Counted from the stretch's first letter, positions 1 to 7,078 are shown. The stretch is 19,370 nucleotides of DNA from SVTX01 sp045632305 (GCA_045632305.1 JAZQWL010000014.1:1-19370); one strand, 5' to 3'. Notes: generated from the letters alone by a model not told the origin. A program made the numbers and translations.

Positions 1-1
1 T

Positions 2-352
2 CTCCGTGGTGTAGCTAAGGACGAAATCGAAAGAGGTCAGGTTCTTGCTAAGCCCGGTTCCGTACACCCCCACACAAAGTTTGTAGGTCAGGTATACGTT
101 CTTACAGAAAAAGAAGGTGGCCGTTCTAAGCCCTTCCTTTCCGGTTACAGACCTCAGTTCTACTTCAGAACAACTGACGTTACAGGTGTTATCGAGCTTC
201 CCGAAGGTACAGAAATGTGCCGTCCCGGTGATAACGTAAACATGACTGTTGAACTCATCAAGCCCATCGCTTGCGAAAAGGGTCTTCGTTTCGCTATCCG
301 TGAGGGTGGTAGAACAGTTGGTTCCGGCGTAGTTTCCGAAATCATCGAATAA
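2..352 (+). CDS. tuf: Elongation factor Tu, C-terminal fragment (5' end outside window)
   Basis: EF-Tu delivers aminoacyl-tRNA to the ribosome as a GTP complex in the cytoplasm. Only the last 116 codons are present, read from base 2 in phase with the TAA at 350-352. The translation matches domains 2-3 of bacterial EF-Tu: it contains LAKPGS, HTKFVGQVYVL, the PQFYFRTTDVTG block and the C-terminal RFAIREGGRTVGSGVV signature. The GTPase domain lies upstream of the window. Codons are strongly biased (Thr ACA, Arg CGT/AGA, Pro CCC), as expected for one of the most highly expressed genes, which makes it a reference for judging codon use elsewhere here. A strong intrinsic terminator follows 34 bases after the stop. 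Family identity is certain; whether this is the only tuf copy cannot be seen. Confidence 0.97.
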   Translation, partial: LRGVAKDEIERGQVLAKPGSVHPHTKFVGQVYVLTEKEGGRSKPFLSGYRPQFYFRTTDVTGVIELPEGTEMCRPGDNVNMTVELIKPIACEKGLRFAIREGGRTVGSGVVSEIIE

Positions 353-386
353 TTTGAATATATAACTTATATATACAAATAACCGT

Positions 387-420
387 AAAACGGGTTGCCG
401 CTTGCGGCAACCCGTTTTCT
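387..420 (+). terminator. Intrinsic terminator of tuf
   Basis: A perfect 14-bp inverted repeat (387-400 with 405-418, arms AAAACGGGTTGCCG / CGGCAACCCGTTTT, 4-nt loop) is followed by T-rich sequence. The A-tract/T-tract flanks could let it act in both directions. It separates tuf from the FMN riboswitch. Confidence 0.9.
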
Positions 421-433
421 GAAAATTTATAAA

Positions 434-564
434 AACTTGATTTGGGGATTGGTGAAATTCCATACCGGCAGTAATCGTGAAAACGTAGTCTGCGAACGTC
501 AATTGACGCCGATGAGGTGAGATCCCTCGACCGACGGTAAAGTCCGGATGAGAAAAAACAAGTT
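434..564 (+). promoter_or_regulatory. FMN riboswitch (RFN element) upstream of ribU
   Basis: The stretch carries the conserved blocks of the FMN aptamer in order: GGTGAAATTCC followed by ACCGGCAGTAA, then AGTCTGCGAAC, then GGTGAGATCCC with CGACCGACGGTAAAGTCCGGATGAG. The P1 closing stem can be drawn between AACTTG (434-439) and CAAGTT (559-564). The known ligand of this class is FMN, which represses riboflavin synthesis or uptake genes when abundant. The next gene is a RibU-like transporter, as expected. No convincing promoter was found between the tuf terminator and P1. Confidence 0.95.
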
Positions 565-613
565 AGCCATAACTGGCTTTTGTGTCCCCCCTATTATGAA
601 AGGGGATTTTTTT
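562..613 (+). promoter_or_regulatory. Expression platform of the FMN riboswitch (start/SD-masking hairpin)
   Basis: Just 3' of the aptamer, GTTA (562-565) can pair with TAAC (570-573), using bases of the P1 3' strand; alternatively AGCCA (565-569) pairs with TGGCT (574-578). Next, CCCCT (588-592) pairs with AGGGG (601-605). That second arm is the ribosome binding site of ribU, and it is followed by seven T residues (607-613) and then the ATG at 614. The hairpin can therefore mask the Shine-Dalgarno sequence and also resembles a short terminator. Which mode dominates is inference. Confidence 0.65.
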
Positions 614-1345
614 ATGTCTAATTTAAATTCAAGGCAAAGCTCAGCTATAAAAATCAAAAAGCTTTGCATGGCGGCGCTTTTTTGCGCCCTCGCGGTTGCG
701 TCCACGTACATTATGCACATCAAGGTTATGTTCTTGACCTTTGATGCCAAGGACGCGGTAATTACGATTGCGGGTCTGCTTTTCGGCCCGATATATTCCG
801 TGGGAATTTCTCTTGCGGTGGCATTGATTGAGTTTATAACTATCGGTGATGCAGGATTCTGGGGATTCTTCATGGATTTTGTGTCGACCGCACTTTTCTC
901 AACGGTGTGCGCGCTTATTTATAAGTATAAGAAGAATATTAAAGGCGCGGTTATAGGACTTGTGTCGGCAATTTTTGCTATGACGGCGTTCATGCTCCTG
1001 TTCAATCTCTTTATCGTGCCGCTTTATACCCCCAATTTTACAACCGCCGAGGTTGCTAAAATGGTTCCCACACTTTTCTTGCCCTTCAATTTGACTAAGG
1101 CGACGCTTAATGCGGCTATCGTTCTTGTTCTTTATAAGCCCGCATCCACGGCGATGAAGGCGGCAAGAGTTTTGCCATCCGGCAATTTGTCACAGACAAC
1201 GAACAAAAATATTACTCCCGAAGAGAAAAAGAAGAAAAATCTCATTTTCAGTCTTGTTGTTACGGGCGTGGGATTGCTTATTGCGGCGTTGTGTGTGGTT
1301 GTGTTCTTTATATTCCTCAAGGGTGAGATTGGTTTCTTCTCTTGA
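614..1345 (+). CDS. ribU: ECF transporter riboflavin S-component, RibU-like, with C-terminal extension
   Basis: RibU is the membrane substrate-binding subunit of an energy-coupling-factor importer for riboflavin; it works with the shared EcfA/A'/T module, which is not in this window. The chosen start at 614 gives 243 residues and sits behind AAGGGGA; an upstream in-frame ATG at 548 falls inside the riboswitch, and one at 596 lies in the expression-platform loop. The protein is very hydrophobic. It carries KVMFLTFDAKDA near residue 36, resembling the FDFSD-type segment of RibU, and PFNLTKATLNAAIVLVLYK near 160, matching the conserved C-terminal part. After about residue 180 there is a charged linker (EEKKKK) and one extra membrane segment, giving a longer protein than the roughly 190-200 residues usual for RibU. 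The FMN riboswitch upstream strongly supports the substrate. It is probably cotranscribed with the DUF368 gene 45 bases downstream. Confidence 0.9.
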   Translation: MSNLNSRQSSAIKIKKLCMAALFCALAVASTYIMHIKVMFLTFDAKDAVITIAGLLFGPIYSVGISLAVALIEFITIGDAGFWGFFMDFVSTALFSTVCALIYKYKKNIKGAVIGLVSAIFAMTAFMLLFNLFIVPLYTPNFTTAEVAKMVPTLFLPFNLTKATLNAAIVLVLYKPASTAMKAARVLPSGNLSQTTNKNITPEEKKKKNLIFSLVVTGVGLLIAALCVVVFFIFLKGEIGFFS

Positions 1346-1390
1346 TCTTAAATGTGAAAACAATTAAATTTAAATAAACGGAAAATTAAA

Positions 1391-2266
1391 ATGAAAAAGC
1401 TTCTTCAGATAATTATGTGGTTGGTTCAGGGAGCTATCGTTGGTATTGGCGCGATCCTGCCCGGTGTCAGCGGCGGAACCCTGTGCTACGCATTTGGAAT
1501 TTACACCCCCTTGCTTGAGGTTCTTACAACTCCTATCAAGGGCATCAAAAAGCATTGGTATATGCTTATATTTGTCGGTATCGGCTGCGCGGCGGGCTTT
1601 ATCGGCTTTGCGGGAATTACCGCAGAGCTGCTTCGTTGGAACGCCCCCGTTGTGCTTTGCGCGTTTATCGGTCTTATTCTCGGAACCGTTCCGGATCTTT
1701 GGAAGACTGCGGGTGAAAAGGGCAGAAGTCGTGCGTCTTATATCTCGCTGGCTGTAAGCTTTGCGGCTATCTTTACAATATTCTGGGTGTTTAAGAGCGT
1801 GTGGCATATCACCATTCCCGCTAATGCGTTCGGCTTTGCTTTCTGCGGCTTTGCGTGGGGACTCAGCTTTATAATTCCGGGCTTTTCCACATCAACTCTC
1901 CTTATGTTCTTCGGAATTTATACCAAGATGAGCGAGGGCATCAACACCTTTGATATGGCGGTTTTGATTCCCATGGGACTTGCGATGCTTGTTACCATTC
2001 TCGGTCTTGCGAGAGTTATGCGATTCGTGTTTGACAAATGTCATAATATCGCGGCTCACGGAGTTCTTGGATTCGTGCTTGCGACTACGGTAATGCTTTT
2101 TGCGGCATCTGAGGACGGAAATCCTACGATCCTTGCAACGATGACGGGCTGGAATATCGCTCTTTATATCGCTATCATTGTTGTCGGAACTGCGGCGGGC
2201 TATGCTTTGACCGTTGCTTGCGACAGAATAGCGAAAATTGCCGACGAAAAGAGCGAAAAAGCTTAA
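1391..2266 (+). CDS. popT: DUF368 membrane protein, PopT-type undecaprenyl-phosphate translocase
   Basis: DUF368 proteins have been shown in other bacteria to translocate undecaprenyl phosphate (C55-P) back to the inner leaflet, recycling the lipid carrier for peptidoglycan and other wall polymers. The 291-residue product is almost entirely membrane-spanning. It shows the two related family motifs: ILPGVSGGT at residues 22-30 and IIPGFSTST at 161-169, each followed by an FGIYT segment, consistent with an internally duplicated (pseudo-symmetric) fold. The C-terminus is short and charged. The ATG at 1391 has only a weak upstream purine stretch (CGGAAAA), so it may rely on readthrough from ribU. 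Adjacency to riboflavin transport has no obvious biochemical reason. uppP, the previous step in the same carrier cycle, lies about 10 kb downstream. Family assignment is firm; the transport role is from homology. Confidence 0.88.
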   Translation: MKKLLQIIMWLVQGAIVGIGAILPGVSGGTLCYAFGIYTPLLEVLTTPIKGIKKHWYMLIFVGIGCAAGFIGFAGITAELLRWNAPVVLCAFIGLILGTVPDLWKTAGEKGRSRASYISLAVSFAAIFTIFWVFKSVWHITIPANAFGFAFCGFAWGLSFIIPGFSTSTLLMFFGIYTKMSEGINTFDMAVLIPMGLAMLVTILGLARVMRFVFDKCHNIAAHGVLGFVLATTVMLFAASEDGNPTILATMTGWNIALYIAIIVVGTAAGYALTVACDRIAKIADEKSEKA

Positions 2267-2280
2267 ATTTTAAAAAACTA

Positions 2281-2309
2281 TTGACAATTCGGGTGCTATG
2301 TGTTATAAT
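2281..2309 (+). promoter_or_regulatory. Sigma-A promoter of metK leader
   Basis: TTGACA (2281-2286) and TATAAT (2304-2309) are both exact consensus hexamers separated by 17 bases. The predicted start falls near 2316, just upstream of the SAM riboswitch. Confidence 0.92.
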
Positions 2310-2326
2310 ATAGCCCGACATAAATC

Positions 2327-2407
2327 CTTATCAAGAGTGGCGGAGGGACTGGCCCTGCGAAGCCCGGCAACCTACATTTAGCAAGGTGCCAAATCCTGAG
2401 AGATGAG
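2327..2407 (+). promoter_or_regulatory. SAM-I (S-box) riboswitch aptamer
   Basis: The sequence begins CTTATCAAGAGTGGCGGAGG and continues with GGACTGGCCC, GAAGCCCGGCAACC and AAGGTGCCAAATCCTG, the hallmark blocks of the S-box. P1 forms between CTTATC (2327-2332) and GATGAG (2402-2407) with one G-U pair. In this class, binding of S-adenosylmethionine stabilises P1 and favours the downstream terminator, so high SAM shuts off metK. Confidence 0.96.
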
Positions 2408-2425
2408 TGCATACAAAGCATTTCT

Positions 2426-2452
2426 GCCCTCGGGAAATCCGAGGGCTTTTTT
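2426..2452 (+). terminator. Riboswitch-controlled terminator of metK
   Basis: An 8-bp perfect stem, GCCCTCGG (2426-2433) with CCGAGGGC (2439-2446), has a 5-nt loop and six T residues (2447-2452). It lies 18 bases after the aptamer and 46 bases before the metK start, the standard geometry for S-box transcription attenuation. The segment TGC...GCATTTC between aptamer and terminator could form the competing antiterminator, but I could not define it uniquely. Confidence 0.93.
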
Positions 2453-2498
2453 ATGATCAGATTAAAAATAAATGTATATAAAAGAAAGGTAAAACAAA

Positions 2499-3677
2499 AT
2501 GAAAAAGGTACTTTTTACATCGGAGTCCGTAACTGAGGGACATCCCGATAAAATTTCAGACAAAATTTCCGACGCGATCCTTGACGAAATTCTTCGTCAG
2601 GACCCCATGGCTCGTGTAGCTTGCGAAACATTCTGTACAACAGGTCTTGTTTCTGTTATGGGTGAGATCACAACGAGCGCATACGTTGATATTCAGACAA
2701 TCGTTCGTGAAACAGTAAGAGAAATCGGTTATACAAGAGCAAAGTTCGGCTTTGACTGTGATTCTTGCGCAGTTATCAGCTCCATTCACGAGCAGTCCCC
2801 CGATATCGCTATGGGCGTTGATAAGTCCTTCGAAGCGAAAGAGGGTACTGATAACGACGGTCTTGACACGGGCGCAGGCGACCAGGGTCTTATGTTTGGT
2901 TATGCTTGTGATGAAACTCCCGAGCTTATGCCCCTTCCTATCTCCCTTGCTCACAAGCTTGCAAGACAGCTTACTGCAGTTAGAAAGAATGGCACACTTG
3001 ATTACCTCCGTCCCGACGGTAAGACACAGGTAACAGTTGAATATCACGATGACGTTCCCGTAAGAGTTGATACTATCGTTGTTTCCTCTCAGCACAGTGA
3101 TACAGTAACACTTGAGCAGATCCGTGCTGACGTTATCGAGCACGTTATCAAGCCCATTATTGACGAAAAGCTCATGGATGCAGAAACAAAGATCTACGTA
3201 AACCCCACGGGCAGATTCGTAATCGGTGGCCCTGCAGGTGATACAGGTCTTACAGGTAGAAAGATCATCGTTGATACATACGGCGGATACGCTCGTCATG
3301 GCGGCGGCGCATTCTCCGGTAAGGACCCGACAAAGGTTGACCGTTCAGCTTGCTATGCGGCAAGATATATCGCAAAGAACATTGTAGCGGCAGGTCTTGC
3401 ATCCAAGTGTGAAATTCAGCTTGCATACGCTATCGGTGTAGCTCGTCCCGTATCCGTAATGGTTGATACGTTTGGCACAGCAAAGGTTGATGAAGCGAAG
3501 ATCTCCGAGGCAGTTGAAAAGTATTGCGATCTTCGTCCCGCGGCAATCATTCGTGACTTCGATCTTCGCCGTCCTATTTACTGTAACCTCGCAGCTTACG
3601 GTCACATGGGCAGAGAGGACGTTGAAGCTCCCTGGGAAAAGCTCGACCTCGCTGAAAAGCTCAAGGCGGAATTCTAA
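2499..3677 (+). CDS. metK: S-adenosylmethionine synthetase
   Basis: MetK makes S-adenosylmethionine from methionine and ATP in the cytoplasm, releasing phosphate and pyrophosphate; SAM feeds methylation and polyamine pathways. The 392-residue product is normal length for bacterial MetK. It shows GHPDK at residues 14-18 near the N-terminus, the methionine/ATP signature GAGDQGLMFGYA from residue 126, and GGGAFSGKD from residue 268, the phosphate-binding signature. The ATG at 2499 follows AGAAAGG with 9 bases spacing. Codon usage is highly biased in the same way as tuf (ACA, GTT/GTA, CTT, CCC). Expression is controlled by the consensus promoter and S-box leader directly upstream, giving feedback by the product. 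The gene is apparently monocistronic, with a terminator-like hairpin near 3841-3874. Confidence 0.98.
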   Translation: MKKVLFTSESVTEGHPDKISDKISDAILDEILRQDPMARVACETFCTTGLVSVMGEITTSAYVDIQTIVRETVREIGYTRAKFGFDCDSCAVISSIHEQSPDIAMGVDKSFEAKEGTDNDGLDTGAGDQGLMFGYACDETPELMPLPISLAHKLARQLTAVRKNGTLDYLRPDGKTQVTVEYHDDVPVRVDTIVVSSQHSDTVTLEQIRADVIEHVIKPIIDEKLMDAETKIYVNPTGRFVIGGPAGDTGLTGRKIIVDTYGGYARHGGGAFSGKDPTKVDRSACYAARYIAKNIVAAGLASKCEIQLAYAIGVARPVSVMVDTFGTAKVDEAKISEAVEKYCDLRPAAIIRDFDLRRPIYCNLAAYGHMGREDVEAPWEKLDLAEKLKAEF

Positions 3678-3840
3678 TCTAAAATCAACTTAAAAATTAT
3701 TTAAAAGTTTTTGCTCAAGCTTTTTTCAAAAAGCTTGTAGATTCCAAAGGCAACGCCTTTGGTCGCATTCCGCAGAATGCGAAACACCTTTTTATCGTTA
3801 ATAGGCGCCACGAAAGGGTGAATTTCGGCGTTGCCGAAAG

Positions 3841-3874
3841 AGGGAAAACACACAAGTGGGGGTTTTCCCTTTTT
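3841..3874 (+). terminator. Probable intrinsic terminator of metK
   Basis: AGGGAAAAC (3841-3849) pairs perfectly with GTTTTCCCT (3862-3870), with a 12-nt loop and a T-tract (3870-3874) after the stem. The stem is A/T-rich on one side, so it is weaker than the tuf terminator. It is one unit of the hairpin chain. Confidence 0.65.
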
Positions 3875-4001
3875 CTGTACAACAGTTATATTGCTTGCGG
3901 AGTTATGTTGAAGCCGTTGGCTTCATCTATGAGCCAAGCGGGACTTGGCGTTATGCTTGCCATTGGCAAGCAAGTTGTTTTGTGAATATCGCGAAACGGA
4001 A

Positions 4002-4007
4002 AGGAGG
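4002..4007 (+). promoter_or_regulatory. Ribosome binding site that fixes the GTG start of recD2
   Basis: AGGAGG lies 8 bases before GTG at 4016. The alternative ATG at 4028 has only AGGAG 3 bases upstream, too close to be used well. Confidence 0.85.
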
Positions 4008-4015
4008 AGAGGACA

Positions 4016-6250
4016 GTGCAGGAGAATATGATGAGTGCGTTTTCGGAAACCGACGGATACGAAAAGCTTGTGGGATGCGTTGAGGGTATTATTTACACCA
4101 ATGAGGAAAACGGCTATACAGTGTGCGATCTCGGTACGGATGACGATGATATCGTAACGGTTACGGGCATTATGCCGTATCTTGCGGAGGGCGACCGTCT
4201 TACCGTCTGGGGCGAATGGAAGCATAACCCCAAATACGGGCGACAGTTTTCTGTTGTTCAGTACGAAAAAGAGCTTCCCGCAAACGCAATGGCTATTTTG
4301 CGCTATCTTTCCTCGGGAGCGATCAAGGGCGTGGGTAAAAAGACCGCGCAAAAGATCGTGGACGAATTTGGAGACAACACACTTGACGTGCTTGAAAACC
4401 ACCCCGAATGGCTTTCGGATATTCCCGGAATGAGCCGCAAAAAGGCAAAGGCGATCTGCGAGGAGTTTAAGGAAAAGGCGGGTATTCGCTCGGCTATGAT
4501 CTTTTTCCGCGAGTATTTCGGAGCGGCTCTTACCATTAAAATTTACAAGAGATGGGGCGCGGCGGCAATCGACGTTGCTAAGGCAAATCCTTATCGGCTT
4601 TGCGAGGAGATCGACGGAATCGGCTTTGAGAAATCCGACAGTATGGCGAGAAAGCTCGGCGTTGAAAGAAATAGCGCGGCGCGACTTTCCGCAGGAATTC
4701 TTTACGTTTTGAACAACGTCGGAGCGCAGAACGGAAACACGTGTCTGCCAAGAGAGATCCTTGAGCGTGAGTCGATCAAGATCCTTGACGCTGACGGAGA
4801 TTGCGTTACCGCATGTATCGAGGGAATGCTTGAGATGGGTAAGCTGAAGAACTACCGTCTTGCGGGTGTTGAATATATATTTGACAGAAACTCGGATTTT
4901 GCCGAGAGGTTTATTGCGCGCAAGCTCGTTCTTCTCGACAAGGTGTGTCCAAGGGTTGCTATAAGTGACGTAAATGCCTTTATTTCAAAGGAAGAGGCGT
5001 ACTCGGGCATAAGTTATGCGACACAGCAGAAAAAGGCGATCGTGGCGGCACTTGACGGCGGCGTTATGATACTTACGGGCGGCCCCGGTACGGGTAAGAC
5101 CACGATCGTAAAGGCACTTCTCGGAATTTTTAAAAGCATGGAAATGAAGGTCGCGCTTGCAGCCCCTACAGGCAGAGCGGCGAAACGACTTTCCGAATCC
5201 ACCTCCTACGAGGCGAAAACCATTCACCGACTTCTTGAATACGAGTTCGGTGATGACGGAAATCAGGGCTTTCGCAGAAACGAGACCGACCTTCTTGAGG
5301 AAGAGGTAATTATTATTGACGAGGCGTCCATGATAGATAGCGCGCTTATGTGCTCGCTTCTTAAGGCGATAAAGCCGGGCGCACGCTTGATACTTATCGG
5401 TGACGCTGATCAGCTTCCGAGTGTCGGCGCGGGTAACGTGCTGTCCGATCTTATAAAGAGCGAGAGATTTTCCACCGTGCGTCTTGACGAGATCTTCCGT
5501 CAGGCGGAGGAATCCCTGATAGTTACTAATGCTCACGCGATAAATCGCGGCGAGATGCCGAATATCTCGGTTAAGAACAACGACTTTTTCTTTTTGCCGA
5601 GATCGAGCGAGAAAGAAATTTCGTCGACCGTGCTTGAGCTTTGTCGCGCACGTCTTCCCCGCGCTTACGGTGAGATGGGGCGCTCGGCTCAGGTTATATC
5701 TCCGTCGAGAAAGGGAGAGTCGGGATGTGAGCATCTCAATATTTTGCTCAAGGACGCATTAAATCCTCCAGATAAAAATAAAAAGGAATTCAAATATCGC
5801 GAAGCGGTGTTCCGCGAGGGCGACCGCGTTATGCAGATAAAGAATAATTATGAGCTTGAGTGGTGGCGAGATGACGGTACTACGGGCATGGGAGTGTTCA
5901 ACGGAGACTGCGGCGTGATTGAGAAGATCAATGTCTCGGAATCCTACATGGAGATCCTGTTTGATGACAGAACGGTGAGATACGATCTTTCCTCGGTTGA
6001 TGAGATCGAGCATTCGTATGCCATAACGGTACACAAATCGCAGGGCTCGGAGTATCCGATAGTTATTATTCCGCTTTACAGAGCGGCCCCGATGCTTCTT
6101 ACGAGAAATCTTTTTTACACCGCTGTAACGAGAGCGCAGAAGATGGTAATTCTCGTTGGGTTTGAGGACGTAATTGACAAAATGGTTAAAAACAACAGCT
6201 TTACTGAAAGATATACCTGTCTGTGCAGCAGAATACTTAACGAAAAATGA
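4016..6250 (+). CDS. recD2: ATP-dependent 5'-3' DNA helicase, RecD2 (RecD-like/YrrC)
   Basis: RecD2 is a superfamily 1B helicase of bacteria that acts outside a RecBC complex and helps in replication-fork and DNA repair. The 744-residue length is typical. An N-terminal OB-like part (about 15-90) is followed by helix-hairpin-helix segments (SSGAIKGVGKKTA near 99-111; SDIPGMSRKKA near 134-144). The motor carries Walker A GGPGTGKTT at 355-363 (K361), Walker B IIDEAS with D435-E436, a GDADQLPSVGAG motif III, HKSQGSEYP from residue 673 and VTRAQK around 704-709 with the motif VI arginine. Translation starts at GTG, decided by AGGAGG. The last four bases overlap the ATG of comF, so the two genes are translationally coupled. 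Codon use is less biased than in metK, consistent with modest expression. The hairpin chain forms its upstream region; no clear promoter was found. Confidence 0.95.
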   Translation: MQENMMSAFSETDGYEKLVGCVEGIIYTNEENGYTVCDLGTDDDDIVTVTGIMPYLAEGDRLTVWGEWKHNPKYGRQFSVVQYEKELPANAMAILRYLSSGAIKGVGKKTAQKIVDEFGDNTLDVLENHPEWLSDIPGMSRKKAKAICEEFKEKAGIRSAMIFFREYFGAALTIKIYKRWGAAAIDVAKANPYRLCEEIDGIGFEKSDSMARKLGVERNSAARLSAGILYVLNNVGAQNGNTCLPREILERESIKILDADGDCVTACIEGMLEMGKLKNYRLAGVEYIFDRNSDFAERFIARKLVLLDKVCPRVAISDVNAFISKEEAYSGISYATQQKKAIVAALDGGVMILTGGPGTGKTTIVKALLGIFKSMEMKVALAAPTGRAAKRLSESTSYEAKTIHRLLEYEFGDDGNQGFRRNETDLLEEEVIIIDEASMIDSALMCSLLKAIKPGARLILIGDADQLPSVGAGNVLSDLIKSERFSTVRLDEIFRQAEESLIVTNAHAINRGEMPNISVKNNDFFFLPRSSEKEISSTVLELCRARLPRAYGEMGRSAQVISPSRKGESGCEHLNILLKDALNPPDKNKKEFKYREAVFREGDRVMQIKNNYELEWWRDDGTTGMGVFNGDCGVIEKINVSESYMEILFDDRTVRYDLSSVDEIEHSYAITVHKSQGSEYPIVIIPLYRAAPMLLTRNLFYTAVTRAQKMVILVGFEDVIDKMVKNNSFTERYTCLCSRILNEK

Positions 6251-7008
6251 AATGCAATAAATTAAGAAATACGGCGGTCAATTTACTGTTCCCGCCCGAA
6301 TGTATAATTTGCGGCGAGAGAATAAACGTAACATATGAGCTTTCCAAAATAAATTGTATTTGTAAAAGATGCATGCCGTCTTATGAAAGCATCTTTTCAG
6401 AGGTGTGTCCATTGTGTAACCGCTCGGTGTACACCTGTACGTGCGGCGCGCGGATCGGCTCGGCTGAGATATCTCCGCTTGCAAAATGCTTTTTCTATAA
6501 GCCGAAAAAGGAAAGATTCGTCGGAAACTCGGTCATATATGCGATAAAGCATACCGATGATAAAAGAATTACCGAAATGATGGCTCTCGAGCTGTTGCAC
6601 AGCTTGACGGATATGATGAGGGCGGAAAATATTGATCCGTGTGAGTGTATTTTCACGTTCGTGCCGAGAAGAAAGACGGCGATCCGCAAGGACGGATTTG
6701 ATCAGGGCAGGCGGCTCGCGAATTATTGCGCCACCTTTTGCGGTTTCAAGCACGGAGCAAAACCGTTGTTTGTCAGATCGAGCGGTCGTGAGCAGAAAAA
6801 GCTGAATGCGCTTGAGCGCCGAAAGAATATCACTGAATCGATTCGTGTTCGCAACGGTGTAGAAAAAAGAATTTGTGGCAGAACGGTTTGTATTGTTGAC
6901 GACGTTGTAACCAGCGGAGCGACTATGAAGGCGGCAGAAATGCTGCTTTTGGAGGCGGGAGCCGAAAGAGTGATTTTCGCCTGCGTAGCGAAAACCAAAA
7001 ATGAATGA
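6247..7008 (+). CDS. comF: ComF family phosphoribosyltransferase-like protein
   Basis: ComF proteins are needed for natural DNA uptake in several bacteria, probably in handling incoming single strands in the cytoplasm; they combine a zinc-ribbon with a type I phosphoribosyltransferase fold. The 253-residue product has cysteine pairs at C19/C22, C39/C42, C54/C57 and C64/C66. The PRPP-binding loop VDDVVTSGATM runs from residue 217, including the two acidic residues D218-D219. FVPRRKTAIRKDGFDQGRRLA in the middle matches the conserved ComF segment containing the G(F/Y)(D/N)Q motif. The ATG overlaps the recD2 stop (ATGA), so the genes form a translationally coupled pair linking helicase and DNA uptake. 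A strong terminator follows. Whether the host is competent cannot be judged, since no com pilus genes are in view. Confidence 0.92.
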   Translation: MKCNKLRNTAVNLLFPPECIICGERINVTYELSKINCICKRCMPSYESIFSEVCPLCNRSVYTCTCGARIGSAEISPLAKCFFYKPKKERFVGNSVIYAIKHTDDKRITEMMALELLHSLTDMMRAENIDPCECIFTFVPRRKTAIRKDGFDQGRRLANYCATFCGFKHGAKPLFVRSSGREQKKLNALERRKNITESIRVRNGVEKRICGRTVCIVDDVVTSGATMKAAEMLLLEAGAERVIFACVAKTKNE

Positions 7009-7014
7009 AATATG

Positions 7015-7047
7015 AGCGGTCTTGCGTTTTGGCAAGACCGCTTTTTT
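7015..7047 (+). terminator. Intrinsic terminator after comF
   Basis: A perfect 11-bp stem (7015-7025 with 7032-7042, arm AGCGGTCTTGC) has a 6-nt loop and ends in six T residues (7042-7047). It closes the recD2-comF unit. Confidence 0.94.
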
Positions 7048-7078
7048 GTATTTTTATGTTATAAATCTTAAAAAATAA

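Larger units (their letters stand above)
3678..4015. repeat. Chain of short hairpins in the metK-recD2 intergenic region
   Basis: This 338-base stretch has no credible gene but is packed with inverted repeats: 3716-3725/3728-3737 (10 bp, 2-nt loop), 3744-3751/3755-3762 (8 bp, loop AAC), 3764-3770/3775-3781 (7 bp), an imperfect CACC...GGGTG stem at 3785-3820, 3823-3829/3833-3839 (7 bp, loop GTT), 3841-3849/3862-3870 (9 bp), 3909-3915/3919-3925 (7 bp, loop GTT), 3933-3938/3944-3949 (6 bp) and 3955-3961/3965-3971 (7 bp, loop ATT). Several share a GGC-NNN-GCC or GCC-NNN-GGC triloop core. It could be a REP/BIME-like extragenic repeat, a structured RNA or the recD2 leader. The pairings are seen directly; the role is unknown. 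Confidence 0.8.

Noticed and set aside
548..613. Upstream ATG starts (548, 596) for the riboflavin transporter
   Set aside because: 548 lies in the conserved 3' block of the FMN aptamer and 596 in the platform hairpin loop. The ATG at 614 has the AAGGGGA site and gives a normal S-component N-terminus.
2556..3299. 247-codon open frame on the - strand within metK
   Set aside because: Codon-aligned shadow of metK with the same Cys-rich artefact composition; metK itself is unmistakable.
3716..3971. CRISPR-like array in the metK-recD2 gap
   Set aside because: The units are different palindromes without a constant repeat or regular spacer length; no cas genes are nearby.
3856..4083. 75-codon + strand open frame overlapping the hairpin chain and the recD2 start
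   Set aside because: No ribosome binding site, composition set by the palindromes, and it overlaps recD2 in another frame.
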